Program-made: the position numbers and the translations under genes | In this document: one piece after another, positions 1-11,180 of the stretch | How the letters are laid out: each line of letters starts with the position of its first letter | Numbering within the stretch: position 1 is the stretch's first letter | Assembly (NCBI GenBank): GCA_019188255.1 | Contig: JAETXT010000010.1 | Coordinates: forward strand, 744,001-808,000 | Source: Verticillium longisporum | Lineage: Eukaryota; Ascomycota; Sordariomycetes; Glomerellales; Plectosphaerellaceae | DNA: 64,000 nt | Direction: 5' to 3' | Notes under the pieces: generated by a model | Told to the model about the DNA's origin: nothing | What the model saw: the letters and a program-made list of their open reading frames with translations, nothing else | Databases searched by the model: none

Positions 1-1076
1 GGTCAAAAAATGAATGCTCACCAAATCGCCCAACAATCTACATAATATCGCCAACGACAGCCATTGCACATGACCAGGATGCAGCTGAAGTCACACAATC
101 TCGGCCGAAAGCCATGATCCAGTCAAGCGGCTCAGCAGCTCATGCCGCCGACAACGCCAACTGGGTGGTAGGCTGTTGGCCCGCTATGCGACCACCTGGA
201 CCAGCTCCAAGCTGAACTTCGCATCGCGCCTTGTTGGGCTTTGGCCCCGAGAACTGTTTTAACCGAATGGTACAGCCCGGCAAGCTCGACAATTGAGGCA
301 GCATGTCTACCAAAATATGCCGGAATCTGACCGGAAGATTCAACTGGGATGGCCGCACATGATTGTACAGCGGGAACAATTGGCGGTGCAGCCGTCCATG
401 CTATGTTTCTCCATAGACATTTCCGGCCGGTAAGCGTGCGGAGCCCCGTGTCGGGGCCGTTCCCTAAGGACCTACAGGCTTGATTATGCAAAGGGCACGA
501 TTGCTCTGCGACCAAGAGAGCAGCCAGTTTAGAGAAAGAAAGACGGCTATGTCAATGTTCCAAGTTTGACGATGGCGCGGGGGCGCCGTTGATTTTCTCA
601 ACGGCACAGCTCAAGGCCCAACAAGGAAGCATGGACATCTCGACATGACGATGTCCGCCTCACAAAATGTTACCGGACATTCAATACGCGGCCGCCATTG
701 GCCAATTTTTACTTTGTCACTCTGCGCGATGGGCAGTCTGGCGTCAATGCACCTGTTGAGCTGGCTGCTCAGTTGCGCCGTGCGACTCATACTTCACCCG
801 GCGTCGTGGTTTCACGGACGTCCGGTAAGCCCGCATATGGACCTTCATTCGGGTCCGCGGGCCTCTCCACGGGCATCCGAGCATCTTTACTGTGCTTGGG
901 TTGACAACGACTTGGTGAATCGATACTTAATTGATGGCGTACGGCTCCCTGGGTGCTTCATCAACGCTCATCACATTCGGCAATCTCATCCTCTCTCACC
1001 ACCTTGACGCATCAGCACCACCACTGCAGGACTTCACCACACGCAACTCTACGACAATACTCCCTTTACCGTAAAG
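1..1076. other. Intergenic, upstream of the melanin reductase
   Basis: No reading frame here resembles a known protein, and the short open frames on both strands lack supporting splice or family signals. The last 100 bases before the reductase start are rich in C, A and T with few G, as expected of a fungal 5' leader. I see no RNA gene or repeat. Confidence 0.5.
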
Positions 1077-2056
1077 ATGCCTGGCGCCACCTCTGCCGTC
1101 GAGCCCGGTTTCTACAACCGCATCCCAGGACCCCTGGGACTGGCCTCCGCCTCGCTGGAGGGCAAGGTCGCCCTAGTCACTGGTGCCGGTAAGGCCTCTA
1201 GCCTTCGCCAAGCTCAATGAAAAAACCCTCTGACATGAAGTAGGTCGTGGAATAGGGCGCGAAATGGCAATGGAACTCGGTCGTCGCGGCGCCAAAGTCA
1301 TCGTGAACTACGCCAACTCCTCAGAGTCAGCCGAGGAGGTCGTACAAGCCATCAAGAAGTCAGGCTCCGATGCCGTCGCGATCAAGGCCAACGTCTCTGT
1401 TGTGGATGAGATCGTCTCCCTTTTCGAGCAAGGTGTGAAGACCTGGGGTAAGCTCGACATTGTCTGCTCAAACAGCGGCGTCGTCTCTTTCGGGCACGTC
1501 AAGGACGTCACGCCTGAGGAATTCGACCGCGTCTTCAACATCAACACGCGAGGCCAGTTCTTCGTTGCCCGCGAGGCGTACAAGCACCTCGAAGAGGGTG
1601 GGCGCCTCATTCTCATGGGCTCCATCACCGGCCAGGCCAAGGCCGTGCCGAAACACGCCGTCTACTCGGGCTCCAAGGGTACTATTGAGACATTTGTCCG
1701 CTGCATGGCCATCGGTAGGTTCCTGCTGTGCCCGCCTTTTATCCATTCGTGCATCTTTTCAAGTGTACTCAGCAGATACTGACTCGGGTAGATTTTGGCG
1801 ACAAGAAGATCACCGTCAACGCCGTCGCGCCTGGTGGCATCAAGACAGACATGTACCACGCCGTCTGTCGTGAATACATCCCGGCGGAGCCACCCTTTCC
1901 GACGACGAAGTCGACGAATACGCCGCCGGCTGGTCCCCAGTTCACCGTGTCGGTCTGCCCATCGACATCGCTCGCGTTGTTTGCTTCCTCGCTTCGCAGG
2001 ACGGCGCCTGGATCAACGGCAAGGTCCTCGGCATTGACGGTGCCGCTTGCATGTGA
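1077..2056 (+). CDS. 1,3,8-trihydroxynaphthalene reductase (DHN-melanin pathway SDR), with one apparent frameshift
   Basis: NADPH-dependent short-chain reductase that reduces trihydroxynaphthalene to vermelone in DHN-melanin synthesis. Three exons are visible: 1077-1188, 1244-1714 and 1792-2056, with GT..AG introns of 55 and 77 bp. The Rossmann motif TGAGRGIG is rebuilt across intron 1. The catalytic triad falls at Ser164, Tyr178 and Lys182 (YSGSK at 1663), the same numbering I remember for the Magnaporthe enzyme, and the protein ends in ACM, the methionine tail of this family. The start gives the usual N-terminus before the IPGPLG motif. In exon 3 the frame breaks at about 1881-1885, just after REYIP: the rest of the conserved C-terminus (DEVDEYA, then [12 protein letters not shown]) is one frame off, as if one G were missing from a GGG. 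With one base added the protein is 282 residues, the family length. The GSITGQ and CREYIP motifs favour the trihydroxy- over the tetrahydroxynaphthalene enzyme. No other melanin gene is in view. Confidence 0.9.
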
Positions 2057-4791
2057 GAAGGCGCCGTGGACAAGCTTGCTGTCAGTAGAATATGATATGA
2101 TAGATTTCATTTGAAGCAAATATCGCTTCAGATCAAAATTTGGCATTGTGACCTATCGTTGTGGGAATTTTGAAGAATCATGCCGATGTGCACGGTAACA
2201 AAGGTAGATCACCGCCACACACCAGCTTTGCAGTTTATCAAGTCGCAGTTGATCCCCATACCAAAGCCCAAAAAACTCCTCGGAAGCTTCCTATTGCAGT
2301 TGGAGTGTGCCATGACCGCAGGAAATCCATCCAAGGTCGATTGCATCGGTCATTGCTCACTTGCCAGCGACAATAAGCCAGTAGCAGAATGGACTTTATT
2401 ATTCTGCAACATAAGCGATGCGACATGGCTAGCGATGGTCGTGGGGCAAAAATGCAGGGCTCAGGGAGTTTTGGTACTGCAGCATTGTGGATGCGTAGAC
2501 AGTATCATGCGGAACAGAGCAGGGCGGAAAAGACACCTCAAAACATACGCCGGCGAGGACACGGGCGTCTGTAATGACGCTAGACCTCTGCGAATTTCGA
2601 CGAGCAGATCTGAACGAGAAACATCATAATAAAGGTACCGGCCTCAGACCCGGATTATTCATGGGCTTGGCCCGTACCAGCATGCAATTCAAAACTTCGG
2701 GCATGGCACGTTGTGTAAGCCATCTTCTTCTTTCACATCAGCGACCAGTATTCAACGACCGAAGTGCTTTCCAACATGTATGCCAGTCCCATCGTGGCCC
2801 CGACGGGCCGGATCGACGTGTGGCCGGCGGGCGCGAAGCAGGTAATGGGTAGGGATGTGGATTGTATGGGGGTCGCCAGCTTGAACATTTTTAGCTCTTC
2901 TTGGCATGCTGAACGGCATTTCGGGCTGCAGGGCACGAGGTACGAAATACCACTTTGAGCTTGATACATGTAGTTGGGGGACGGCTGGTAGGGCTAGACT
3001 TGCACGGCAGGACAAGATGAGACTATGTGACTGAGGCGCCGGCAGCGTGGGACTGCGGGGGATGAGGCGTCTCCAACATGTAAGTACAATGCGTGTAAGA
3101 TGGCTGGGGGCAAGAGTCGCGAGATGCCAAGCTGGGCCAGCTGTTGGGTTGCTACTGATGGGTGTCGGGTTGATGAGAATGAGCTTGTGGTAGGGGTCAA
3201 GCGCCATGTTGCCAAGGCGCCGGCGGCCACGGTATCTAAAGTGCACCCTAGCTGTCTCCTGCAGGATGGGTAGACGTGTTTCACGCCGCGCACATGTGCC
3301 GAAGATTACGACAGACCATGTCGACGCATGTCTGGTGAGACCTTGTTTGATGGAGGTCAAGCGAGAAGGCTCGGCAGACTTGACACTTAGAGATGGCAGG
3401 GGGTTGAAGATCGTGGGGGATGCTGACTAACATGGGAGAGCCCCACACTGGAAAAACCCACTTCCGGCTGTGAGGAATCGAATTGACAACTTGTATGCTC
3501 TGTCCTGTCAGATGCCCAGATGCCCTGAACCATCAGAACTCCTCTCCTTCACCTCGTTGCCCGAGATCTTCCGTTCATCAAAAGCCACCCAAAGAACTTG
3601 ACACGGCGATGAGACTCATACAAATGCATCTTCCAATGGCGGCTACGCTTCAAAGGAGGAGCACAGTCAGTCCCATTCCAATTCGAGTGCTCCCCAGATA
3701 TCAGGTTGGGGAGACTGACGTGATGCGTCCACAGGCACAAACTCCAAGAAAACCGTTGATTGGATCATGATAAGACTACGGCTCCTCTCCCAATCGAACA
3801 TCTTGGCAGTTCTGCATAGGGCCTATCACAAACGCCGTAGCCGCTCTTGGCGCTGCTATCATCTCTGCCGTCGATCAACCTCGGGTCCACAATGAACGAC
3901 TGTCCCAGCATCGCGTCTTTTCTGCGGGCGCCCAGGGTCAGGGGTCGCTGTTGTCGAATCAGGAGCCTTCGACACTTATGCTCATCGACTGTATGCCCGC
4001 CGGGCGCGGAGCACCTTGTCATCGCCATTACCATCACCGAACGACACACCACGCCGCATCGATCCCGCATGCCCGCTCTCCGGCACCGGTTTCGCTCCAC
4101 GCTAGGTGGCGTGGCTGGACCGCCCTCGCCCTGCCTGTGCCAATGGCACCAAATGTGAAGGAAGGGCGATCGTCTCCCTCTGCTTCTCTCGTGTCTGGCC
4201 TCCAGCTATGCGTCTGCAGCCGCTCTAGGCCTGACCAAGGTGCAGGAGGGGCAGACACCCAGACGAGGCCCAAGGCTTGTTTCCGGACCCTGGCCTCCCC
4301 ACGAGCCTACCACGTTATTTATCCCATTGAATGACCTTATCTGAGAAAATCCCTTCCTCGTCAGGACAGCCACGCCAGGCGCGACGCCGAAAGGCCCTTG
4401 TCCTCCCAGCCGTCTGTCCTGCCCATCCTCGTGGTAATTACCAGCTTTTTCCGGGCTCGGAGCAGCGTCGTCAGCCAATGACCAAGCCGTACCAGATCAA
4501 TCGGCGCCGTCTGGGGGGCCGTGTTCCACCAGAAGCAATGCGCCGCCGGCCGACTCTGATTTTCTCTAGCTACGAGATATGAAGAGAATATATATCGCCC
4601 AGATGTCCGTCGACGGAGTTGAGATGGGGCACTTGATCAGTAGTATATCCATCTCGACACCGAGCCTGTACTTCGGAAATTTTGCGACGACGGTGTTCCA
4701 TCTGGCCTGATCTTTGTTGGTCGTGGTATTCGCACACCTCTAACAACTCTAATCGAAAAGCACCGAGCTTGAGCTCGCCTCGTGCGCAGCC
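2057..4791. other. Intergenic, 2.7 kb; DUR3 upstream region
   Basis: Nothing here translates to a protein I recognise. Open frames of 149 codons (+, 2180-2629, cysteine-rich) and about 200 codons (-, 2752-3360) lack family resemblance, signal peptides or splice support. The right half is the presumed promoter of the urea transporter and carries scattered GATA-type sites. A TACATGTA palindrome lies at 2965. Confidence 0.5.
3768..4342. promoter_or_regulatory. Three GATA-factor (HGATAR) matches upstream of the urea transporter
   Basis: Matches to HGATAR are at 3768-3773 (TGATAA), 3823-3828 (reverse of TGATAG) and 4337-4342 (reverse of AGATAA). Fungal urea transporter genes are commonly under AreA/NIT2-type nitrogen control, so the sites are plausible. 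The motif is short and three matches in about 600 bp is weak evidence by itself. Confidence 0.3.
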
Positions 4792-7033
4792 ATGTCGAGT
4801 CCGATCCTTCACCAGGGCGTAGGGTATGCTCGCTTCCCACTCACCCGGCATGGCCACTGCTGAGTTCTGAAATTGACATTTTCTAGCTACGGCCTGATCG
4901 TCGGCCTCAGTGTCCTTTTTGCCGGCTTCATGATTGTCATTACCTGGTCTCTCAAGCGCTACAACTCTGAGCGTCAAACTTCTGAAATGTTCACGACGGC
5001 TGGCCGTACCCTCAAGTCTGGTCTCGTTGCTTCGTCCGTCTTGTCCACCTGGACATGGGCAGCAACCCTGCTGCAAAGTTCTGGTGTCGCCTACCGATAG
5101 TGAGTTTTCCCATAGTCTTTGTGTGCCTTGTCCGAAGCTGACATGCTGTCAGTGGTGTCTCCGGTCCCTTTTGGTACGCCGCCGGTGCCACCGTCCAGAT
5201 CATCCTGTTTGCGACTCTCGCCATCGAACTCAAGCGCAAGGCGCCCAACGCGCACACCTTCCTCGAAGTCGTCCGAGCCCGCTATGGACCTGTTACCCAC
5301 TTTGTCTTTATCGCCTCCTGCTGCTTCACCAACATTCTCGTCACGGCCATGCTGCTGACGGGCGGTGCTGCCGTCATTGAGAACCTGACGGGGGCCCCGA
5401 CTGCTGCCACCGTCTTCATCTTCCCCCTCGGTGTCGTTGTGTACACGCTTTTCGGCGGTATCAAGGCCACCTTCATCACCGACTACGTCAACGCGCTCGT
5501 CATCCTGGTTATCATCTTCATCTTTGCGTTCGTCGTGTACGCGACCAACGGCATCCTGGGTTCGCCCGGTGCCGTGTGGGACATTCTGCAGGAGATCTCC
5601 AAGGAGCGACCCATCAGCGGCAACGCCGGCGGCAGCTACCTGACCATGCGCTCACAGGGTGGCGCTGAGTTCTTCGTCATCAACATTGTCGGCAACTTTG
5701 GCACCGTCTTCCTTGACAACGGTTACTACAACAAGGCCATCTCTGCTTCGCCTGTTGACGCTCTTCCCGGCTACGTTATGGGGTAGGTCTCCGCTCGTCA
5801 ATTCATTCGTGAGCAGGGCTTTACTAACAATCTTTCAGCGGCCTCAGCTGGTTTGCGGTCCCCTGGCTGACAGCCACCACCATGGGTCTCGCCGGTCTCG
5901 CGCTCGAGCGCTACGACGTCTGGCCCACCTACCCCAACCGCCTCACCGACGCCGAGGTCACCGCCGGCCTCGTCCTTCCCAACGCCGCCGTTGCTCTGCT
6001 CGGAAAGGGCGGTGCCATCGCCACACTGCTGCTCGCCTTCATGGCTATCATGAGCACGTATTCGTCCGAGCTGATCGCCATCTCGTCCATCTATTCGTAC
6101 GACATTTACAAGACGTACATCAACCCTGCGGCCACTGGCAAGCAGATTATGCGCATGAACTACATCGGCATGACCGTCTTTGCTCTCTTCATGGGCGCCT
6201 TCTCCACGGCCCTCTACTACATTGGCACCTCCATGGGCTACCCCTTCGCCCTCATGGGCGTCACCATCCCGTCGGCCCTCACCCCCGCGACGCTCCCCCT
6301 CCTCTGGCCCGGCCAGGCGTGGGCGGCCGCCACATTTTCGCCAATCCCCGGCCTCATCTGCTCGCTCGTCGGCTGGCTCGTCACGACGCAGGTCACCTCG
6401 GGCGAGATCACGGTGGCGACGTCGGGCGCCAACACGCCCATGCTCGTCGGCAACGTCATTGCCCTCCTCTCGCCCCTCGTCTTCATCCCGCTGCTGACCT
6501 ACATGCCGCCTTTTAAGCCCCAACACTACGACTGGCAGTCAATGCTCAACATTCGCCAGGGCAGCGACGAGGAGGACGAGGCGCTCGACGCCGAGACGGC
6601 GCCCCACGAGCACGCCGTCGAGAACGCGGCGGCCGCGGCGGCGGCCGCCGAGGAGGAGCGGGCCAAGCTCGACAAGTCGGCCAAGTTTGCGCGCTGGCTC
6701 TGCGTCGGGCTGACGCTCGCGTTCCTCGTGCTCTGGCCGATGCCCCTCTTCGGCACGGCGTACGTCTTCAGCCGCAAGTTCTTCACCGGCTGGGCCGTCG
6801 TCGGCATCCTGTGGCTGTTTGTGTCGTCGGGCATCGTTGTGTTCCTGCCGCTGTTCGAGTCGCGCCGCACCATTGCCCGCACGTCCAAGTCCATGTTCCG
6901 CGACGTCATGGGCCTCAGGCGTCGCGGCAGGGGCGGCGCCGAGGTTGTCGTGCAGGGCAGGCACATGGCGGGTGACGTGACGCCGCCGGTGAGCGAGGGC
7001 GAGATGACGGAGAAGGCGGGCGGGAAGCAGTAG
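4792..7033 (+). CDS. DUR3: Urea active transporter, sodium:solute symporter family (DUR3-type)
   Basis: Plasma-membrane urea/H+ symporter of the SSS family. Four exons: 4792-4823, 4887-5099, 5153-5782 and 5839-7033; spliced length is 689 residues, close to yeast Dur3. The start ATG at 4792 gives a short first exon ending in GVG, which joins YGLIVGLSVLFAG of exon 2 in phase. Diagnostic stretches are FTTAGRTLKSGLVA, LPVG/PLGVVVYTLFGGIKATF, NFGTVFLDNGYYNKAISASP and FKPQHYDW, followed by an acidic, alanine-rich cytosolic loop (about residues 565-610) and a last membrane region with WPMPLFGTAYVFSRKFFTGW. About 15 hydrophobic segments are spread through the sequence. Intron 3 has a clear CTAAC branch site and CAG acceptor. 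The coding frame is intact, unlike several neighbours. It ends in TAG; the next in-frame stop, TGA, is five codons further on. Nitrogen regulation is likely but inferred. Confidence 0.95.
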
Positions 7034-8250
7034 GCTGTGGGCGTGCTGTGACAGACGTTGATGTTTTTGAGCAAGAGATACCTTTATGTTTAGGCTGAGA
7101 ATTCATGACGATTCTACCTCTGAGTGCTTCATGTTCGCTGCTCGTGAGGAGATGCTAAGCTTCGGGGGGCTATGGATCAAGATGGACAGAGACAGAGCAT
7201 GGGTCAGGATAACTGTAAAGAGCACCATGAATGACGGCAAGGCATGCCGTGATGCCTTTCTCAGTGGAATGGATTCGATACCGAGGCATCATCCGTTGAA
7301 TACCTTTAAGGTATCTAGTTGACAAAGACGTCCGGCATCGGGAAGCTGCTCGTCTTACCTAAGCCATGGACAGGGCACCTCATCTCGGCAGAGGCAGGCA
7401 GACGATGTTGGAAAGGGACCTCGCTTCACCATGGCTTCCTTCCCATTCCATTGCCCCTTCGACTGGGAAATGCGCAGTCCTCACGATGCTGCGCCGTGCA
7501 ACCCCAAGAACTCTCGCGAGCATCCCTCGTCGCTCGTGCACCGTGCTGCCTCAGCCATGGACCCGCAGCATCAACACATTGCAGCCGCCATCGACCAGTC
7601 CTCCGACGCGCCAACGACGCAACGAGATGACTCCCTACGACACGTGCAAGATCAACGCCATCTCAACCCAGAGAACGGCCACATCTGCCTCGCCAAGCAG
7701 ACCCGCGAGCAGCTGGCGGCGAAGCCCATCGTGCGCAAGGGCCGCGGCCTCTAGGTCACGGCGGGGGTCGTGAGCTTGAGTACGGCGGGCTTCTTTCGAC
7801 ACACGGCAGAAAGTATCAGCACTCACAGGCTTCTACGGCGGACTTCTACGGCGGACTTCTTTCGACAGACCTTCATGTCTGCCATGATTTGCAACCCACC
7901 CATCAGGCATCAGGGTAGACTAGCAGATGCTACGGCACACCACAGCACCGCGGGTACTGGCGGCTTTGGCGGGGTATCCTCATCCTCATCCTCATCCTCA
8001 GATCAGCGGCTTTCGGCTTTGAAGCAAATTTGCGTCTTGTCTGCATGAACCGCGTGAGGTGACGTGACGGGATTCGCCATGGCCCGCCACGAGCCCGCTA
8101 CAGGCGAATGTGCCCCGCCTTGGACCCTTCCCTTACATCAACCCACCTTTCCTTCAAACCCGACTTGGACTTTACACTTCTGGTCTTGATCTTCTACTTT
8201 GCCCCCTCAAGCTAACATCTGTCACACATTCGGAAATCTCTCACACGAAC
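7034..8250. other. Intergenic, DUR3 to CBS, with a possible gene relic
   Basis: Contains a stretch at 7486-7754 whose frame 7486 starts with an Arg/Ser/Thr-rich, acid-poor sequence (MLRRATPRTLASIPRR) like a mitochondrial presequence. A -1 step at about 7670 would join it to a frame reading NPENGHICLAKQTREQLAAK before a stop at 7752. I do not recognise the protein, and it may be chance or a remnant. Near-identical 12-20 bp direct repeats (TTCTACGGCGGACTTCT) occur at about 7790-7870. The last 100 bases are the C/T-rich leader of CBS. Confidence 0.35.
7977..8000. repeat. Hexanucleotide microsatellite (TCCTCA)4
   Basis: Four perfect TCCTCA units, 250 bp upstream of the CBS start. Read directly from the sequence. 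Confidence 0.85.
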
Positions 8251-8709
8251 ATGGCTGACGTCAAGGCTGTTCCCGCGGCACGCGTTGCCGTCACGGCGCA
8301 GTCTGCCACCGAGCTGATCGGCAACACGCCCCTCGTTCGCCTCAACAAGATCCCCCAGAGCTTCGGCCTCGAGTGCGACGTCTACGCCAAGGTCGAGCTC
8401 TTCAACACGGGCGGCAGTGTCAAGGACAGGATAGCCCTGCGCATGATTGAGGAGGCCGAGAAGAGCGGCCGCATCAAGCCTGGCGACACCCTCATCGAGC
8501 CCACGAGCGGCAACACGGGCATCGGCCTGGCCCTCGTCGGCGCCATCAAGGGCTACAAGACCATCATCACCCTGCCCGAGAAGATGTCGGCCGAGAAGGT
8601 GTCCGTCCTCAAGGCGCTCGGTGCCACCATCATCCGCACCCCGACCCAGGCTGCCTGGGACGCCCCCGAGTCGCACATTGGCGTCGCCCGCCGCCTCCAG
8701 AAGGAGATC

Positions 8710-8742
<33 letters not shown>

Positions 8743-8968
8743 GTCGACAACCCCCTCGCGCACGAGTTGGGCACTGCCGAGGAGATCTGGGCGCAGACCG
8801 GCGGCAACCTGACGGCCGTCGTCGCCGGCGCCGGCACGGGCGGCACCATTACGGGCATTGCGCGCGGCATCCGCAAGCACAGCAAGACGGTCAAGATCAT
8901 CGCCGCCGATCCCCAGGGCAGCATCCTCGCGCTGCCCGAGGCTCTCAACGCCGACCACGCCAACGAGG

Positions 8969-9008
<40 letters not shown>

Positions 9009-9851
9009 CGTCCTCGAGCGCGAGATTGTCGACAAGTGGTACAAGACGGAGGACCGCGAGTCGTTCCAGCTGGCCCGCCGCCTCATCGCCGAAGAGGGAC
9101 TCCTCGTCGGCGGCAGCTCCGGCTCGGCCATGGCCGCCGCCATCCACGCCATCCGCGACCTCGGCCTCGGCAAGGGCGACACGGTCGTCGTCGTCCTGCC
9201 CGACAGCATCCGCTCGTACCTCTCCAAGTTTGCCGACGACGACTGGCTCGCCGCCAACGACCTGCTGCCCGAGGTCAACGGCCTCGCGCCGCAGGCCGCC
9301 CAGGCCGGCGCCACATCGACGACGGCCGCCGCCGCCGACGCCAGGAAGGACCCGCTCGGCGGCGAGACGATCCGCGCGCTGCGCCTCAAGCCCGTCATGT
9401 CCGTCGTCTCGACGGGCCCCTGCGCTGGGGCCATCGAGATCATGCGCGACAAGGGCTTCGGCCAGCTGCCCGTCCTCTCGCCCCCGAGCAGGGCGGCCGC
9501 CTCGTCGGCCTCGTCACCCTCGGCAACCTCCTGTCCTACCTGTCCTCGGGCCGCGCCACCGGCACGAGCCCCCTCAGCGCCGTCATGTTCGACTTTGGCC
9601 GCCTCGACGAGGTCGTCACCGACCCGCGCCGGTTTGGCGACCAAAAGGAGGCCGCCGCCGGCCGGAAGAAGAGGCAGTTTGTCGCCATCACCCTCGACAC
9701 GCCCCTCTCGGCCCTGCAGCGCTTCTTCGAGTGGAACAGCGCCGCCGTCGTCACCGAGGCTGCCGCCCAGGGCGAGAAGACCCTGTCCAAGCCCGTCGCT
9801 GTCGTCACAAAGGTCGATCTGCTGACGTGGCTCGTCAGCAAGAAGCTGTGA
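8251..9851 (+). CDS. Cystathionine beta-synthase (PLP enzyme with C-terminal CBS domains), one apparent frameshift
   Basis: Condenses serine and homocysteine to cystathionine in transsulfuration, in the cytosol. No intron is visible. The start at 8251 (MADVKAVPA) sits just before the fold-type II PLP core (ELIGNTPLVRLN). The PLP lysine is K58 in NTGGSVKDR; the substrate loop is EPTSGNTGIGLA, and the phosphate-binding loop is GAGTGGTITG. GGSSGSA and VVLPDSIRSYLSKF close the catalytic domain at about residue 335. A low-complexity Ala/Gly/Thr linker leads to the regulatory CBS-domain pair. Within the first CBS domain the frame breaks at the C5 run 9481-9485: after LPVLSP the conserved GGRLVGLVTLGNLL continues one frame off, to the TGA at 9849. 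One added C gives 533 residues, normal for fungi. No heme-binding N-terminal extension is present, as in yeast. Confidence 0.93.
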
Positions 9852-10054
9852 GCTGGCGAGAGGGGGGTTGAGAGGCAGGCTGGCGTTTTGGATTTCTCTT
9901 TTTCATCTTTCTTTTTTTTTCTTTTGGTTTGGAGCCGTATCGAGCAGTACACACAAGCATGGGTGGAGTCGGTCGCATCAACAGGCCTAGACAAATGAAA
10001 TGGAGGAACTGCATGGATGGGTAGACTCAACATCTACGACGTGTCAATCTTAAT

Positions 10055-10205
10055 CACATGGAACAAATTGATCAAGAGTGCACTCAACAGAAAGTGAATT
10101 ACACGAACACATTTGATCAGTAGTGCACTCAACAGGAGAGTTCATCACATGAACACATTTGATCAATAGTGCACCCAACAGTGAATTCCATCACACGGAA
10201 CACAG
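10055..10205. repeat. Tandem repeat, about 46 bp x 3, between the convergent CBS and SRPRB genes
   Basis: Three imperfect units start at about 10055, 10102 and 10146, with a partial fourth at 10192. Each has CACA(T/C)GAACA, then ATTTGATCA and AGTGCACTCAACAG. Units differ by a few substitutions and small indels. The 429-bp gap 9852-10280 that holds it is otherwise the shared 3' region of two convergent genes; a T-rich tract at 9895-9925 may serve CBS 3'-end formation. Confidence 0.85.
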
Positions 10206-10280
10206 ATCGTGGACATTATAAATTACGTAGCGACATGTCGACTGAAAAAGGGTATCATGGTTGTCCTCTCTCTCTCTCGC

Positions 10281-11180
10281 TCACACGCGGTACGCAATCC
10301 ACTGCCACCACTTGTCGACCGACGGGCCGTCCTGGCCCGTGACGTTGCCGCCGAGGACGTCGACGGAAATGTCAAACTCGTCGAGCTGGTCAAAGGCAAA
10401 CTTGGACGAGCCGTACTCGCCGAGCCAGCTGTCGTTGGCCTCGGAGCCGAGGTCGTCCTCCTTGACGCCCGAGTCGAGCAGGGCCTTGCTGCGCGAGGCG
10501 CGGATGCGGGCGAGCTCGGCCTCGAGGGTGGAGCGGACGACGGTGGCGGGCAGGGCCGTGAAGAGGTCGGCCTTGTTGGCGGCGACGAGGACGGGGCGCA
10601 GCTGGTTGCCCCTGCGCTTCTCGTCGGGGCCGCGGAACTTGTTCTTGGCGATGAAGCGGCGCTGCAGCGTCAGCAGCACGTTGTAGAGGTACTCGGCAGC
10701 GTCGGCGAGGACGGGCTGGTCGCCGAGGGCGGCGGCGTCGACGACGAAGACGACGGCCTTGTACTGGTGCTCGTTGATGTTGGGGCGGATCTTGTCGAGG
10801 GCGTGGCGCCGCAGCTTGGGGTGGCCCGGCGTGTCGAGCAGGGAGAAGCTCGCCGTCGTGGCCTTGCCGAGGGGCGTCTTGTCGTCGTGCGCGCGGAACG
10901 CGTCCTTGGCGTCCTTGACGGCCTTGAGCTCGACGAGCTTGGGCTCGTACGACGTGTGCGTCTCGGACGGCGCCGTGCCGCGCTCTAGGAGAGACGCGAG
11001 GGCCGTCTTGCCGGCGCCCATGGGGCCCGCGAGCATGACGACAGGCAGGTTCGTGTGGTCGGGATTGCCCATGAGGACCGTGTGCAGGAGGAGGGGCACG
11101 AGGAGGACGACGATGATGCCGAAGAAGATGACCTCCATCGACGGCGTCAGCAGGTACTCGAACAGGCTGGAGAACGACAT
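10281..11180 (-). CDS. Signal recognition particle receptor subunit beta (small GTPase, ER membrane)
   Basis: Single-exon, 299 residues, intact. It anchors the SRP receptor alpha subunit at the ER membrane and binds GTP. An N-terminal membrane helix spans about residues 16-37. The G1 loop is GPMGAGKT (52-59), G3 is in LLDTPGHPKLR and G4 is in AANKADLF. The C-terminus DGPSVDKWWQWI is typical of fungal SRPRB, where the last strand and helix close the GTPase fold. Start chosen as the first ATG, which gives the short lumenal segment before the helix. It is divergent from AKR1 with 883 bp between starts, and convergent with CBS. No frame lesion is seen, which helps show that the breaks elsewhere are not caused by a wrong reading of the codon table. 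Confidence 0.92.
   Translation of the reverse strand: MSFSSLFEYLLTPSMEVIFFGIIVVLLVPLLLHTVLMGNPDHTNLPVVMLAGPMGAGKTALASLLERGTAPSETHTSYEPKLVELKAVKDAKDAFRAHDDKTPLGKATTASFSLLDTPGHPKLRRHALDKIRPNINEHQYKAVVFVVDAAALGDQPVLADAAEYLYNVLLTLQRRFIAKNKFRGPDEKRRGNQLRPVLVAANKADLFTALPATVVRSTLEAELARIRASRSKALLDSGVKEDDLGSEANDSWLGEYGSSKFAFDQLDEFDISVDVLGGNVTGQDGPSVDKWWQWIAYRV

Noticed and set aside
2180..2629. 149-codon cysteine-rich frame just after the melanin reductase, considered as a small secreted protein
   Set aside because: No signal peptide at the start, irregular cysteine spacing, and it begins about 120 bp after the reductase stop, probably within its 3' transcript.
8212..9147. Minus-strand open frame of 311 codons opposite CBS
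   Set aside because: Shadow of the CBS frame, with no start context, introns or family resemblance.
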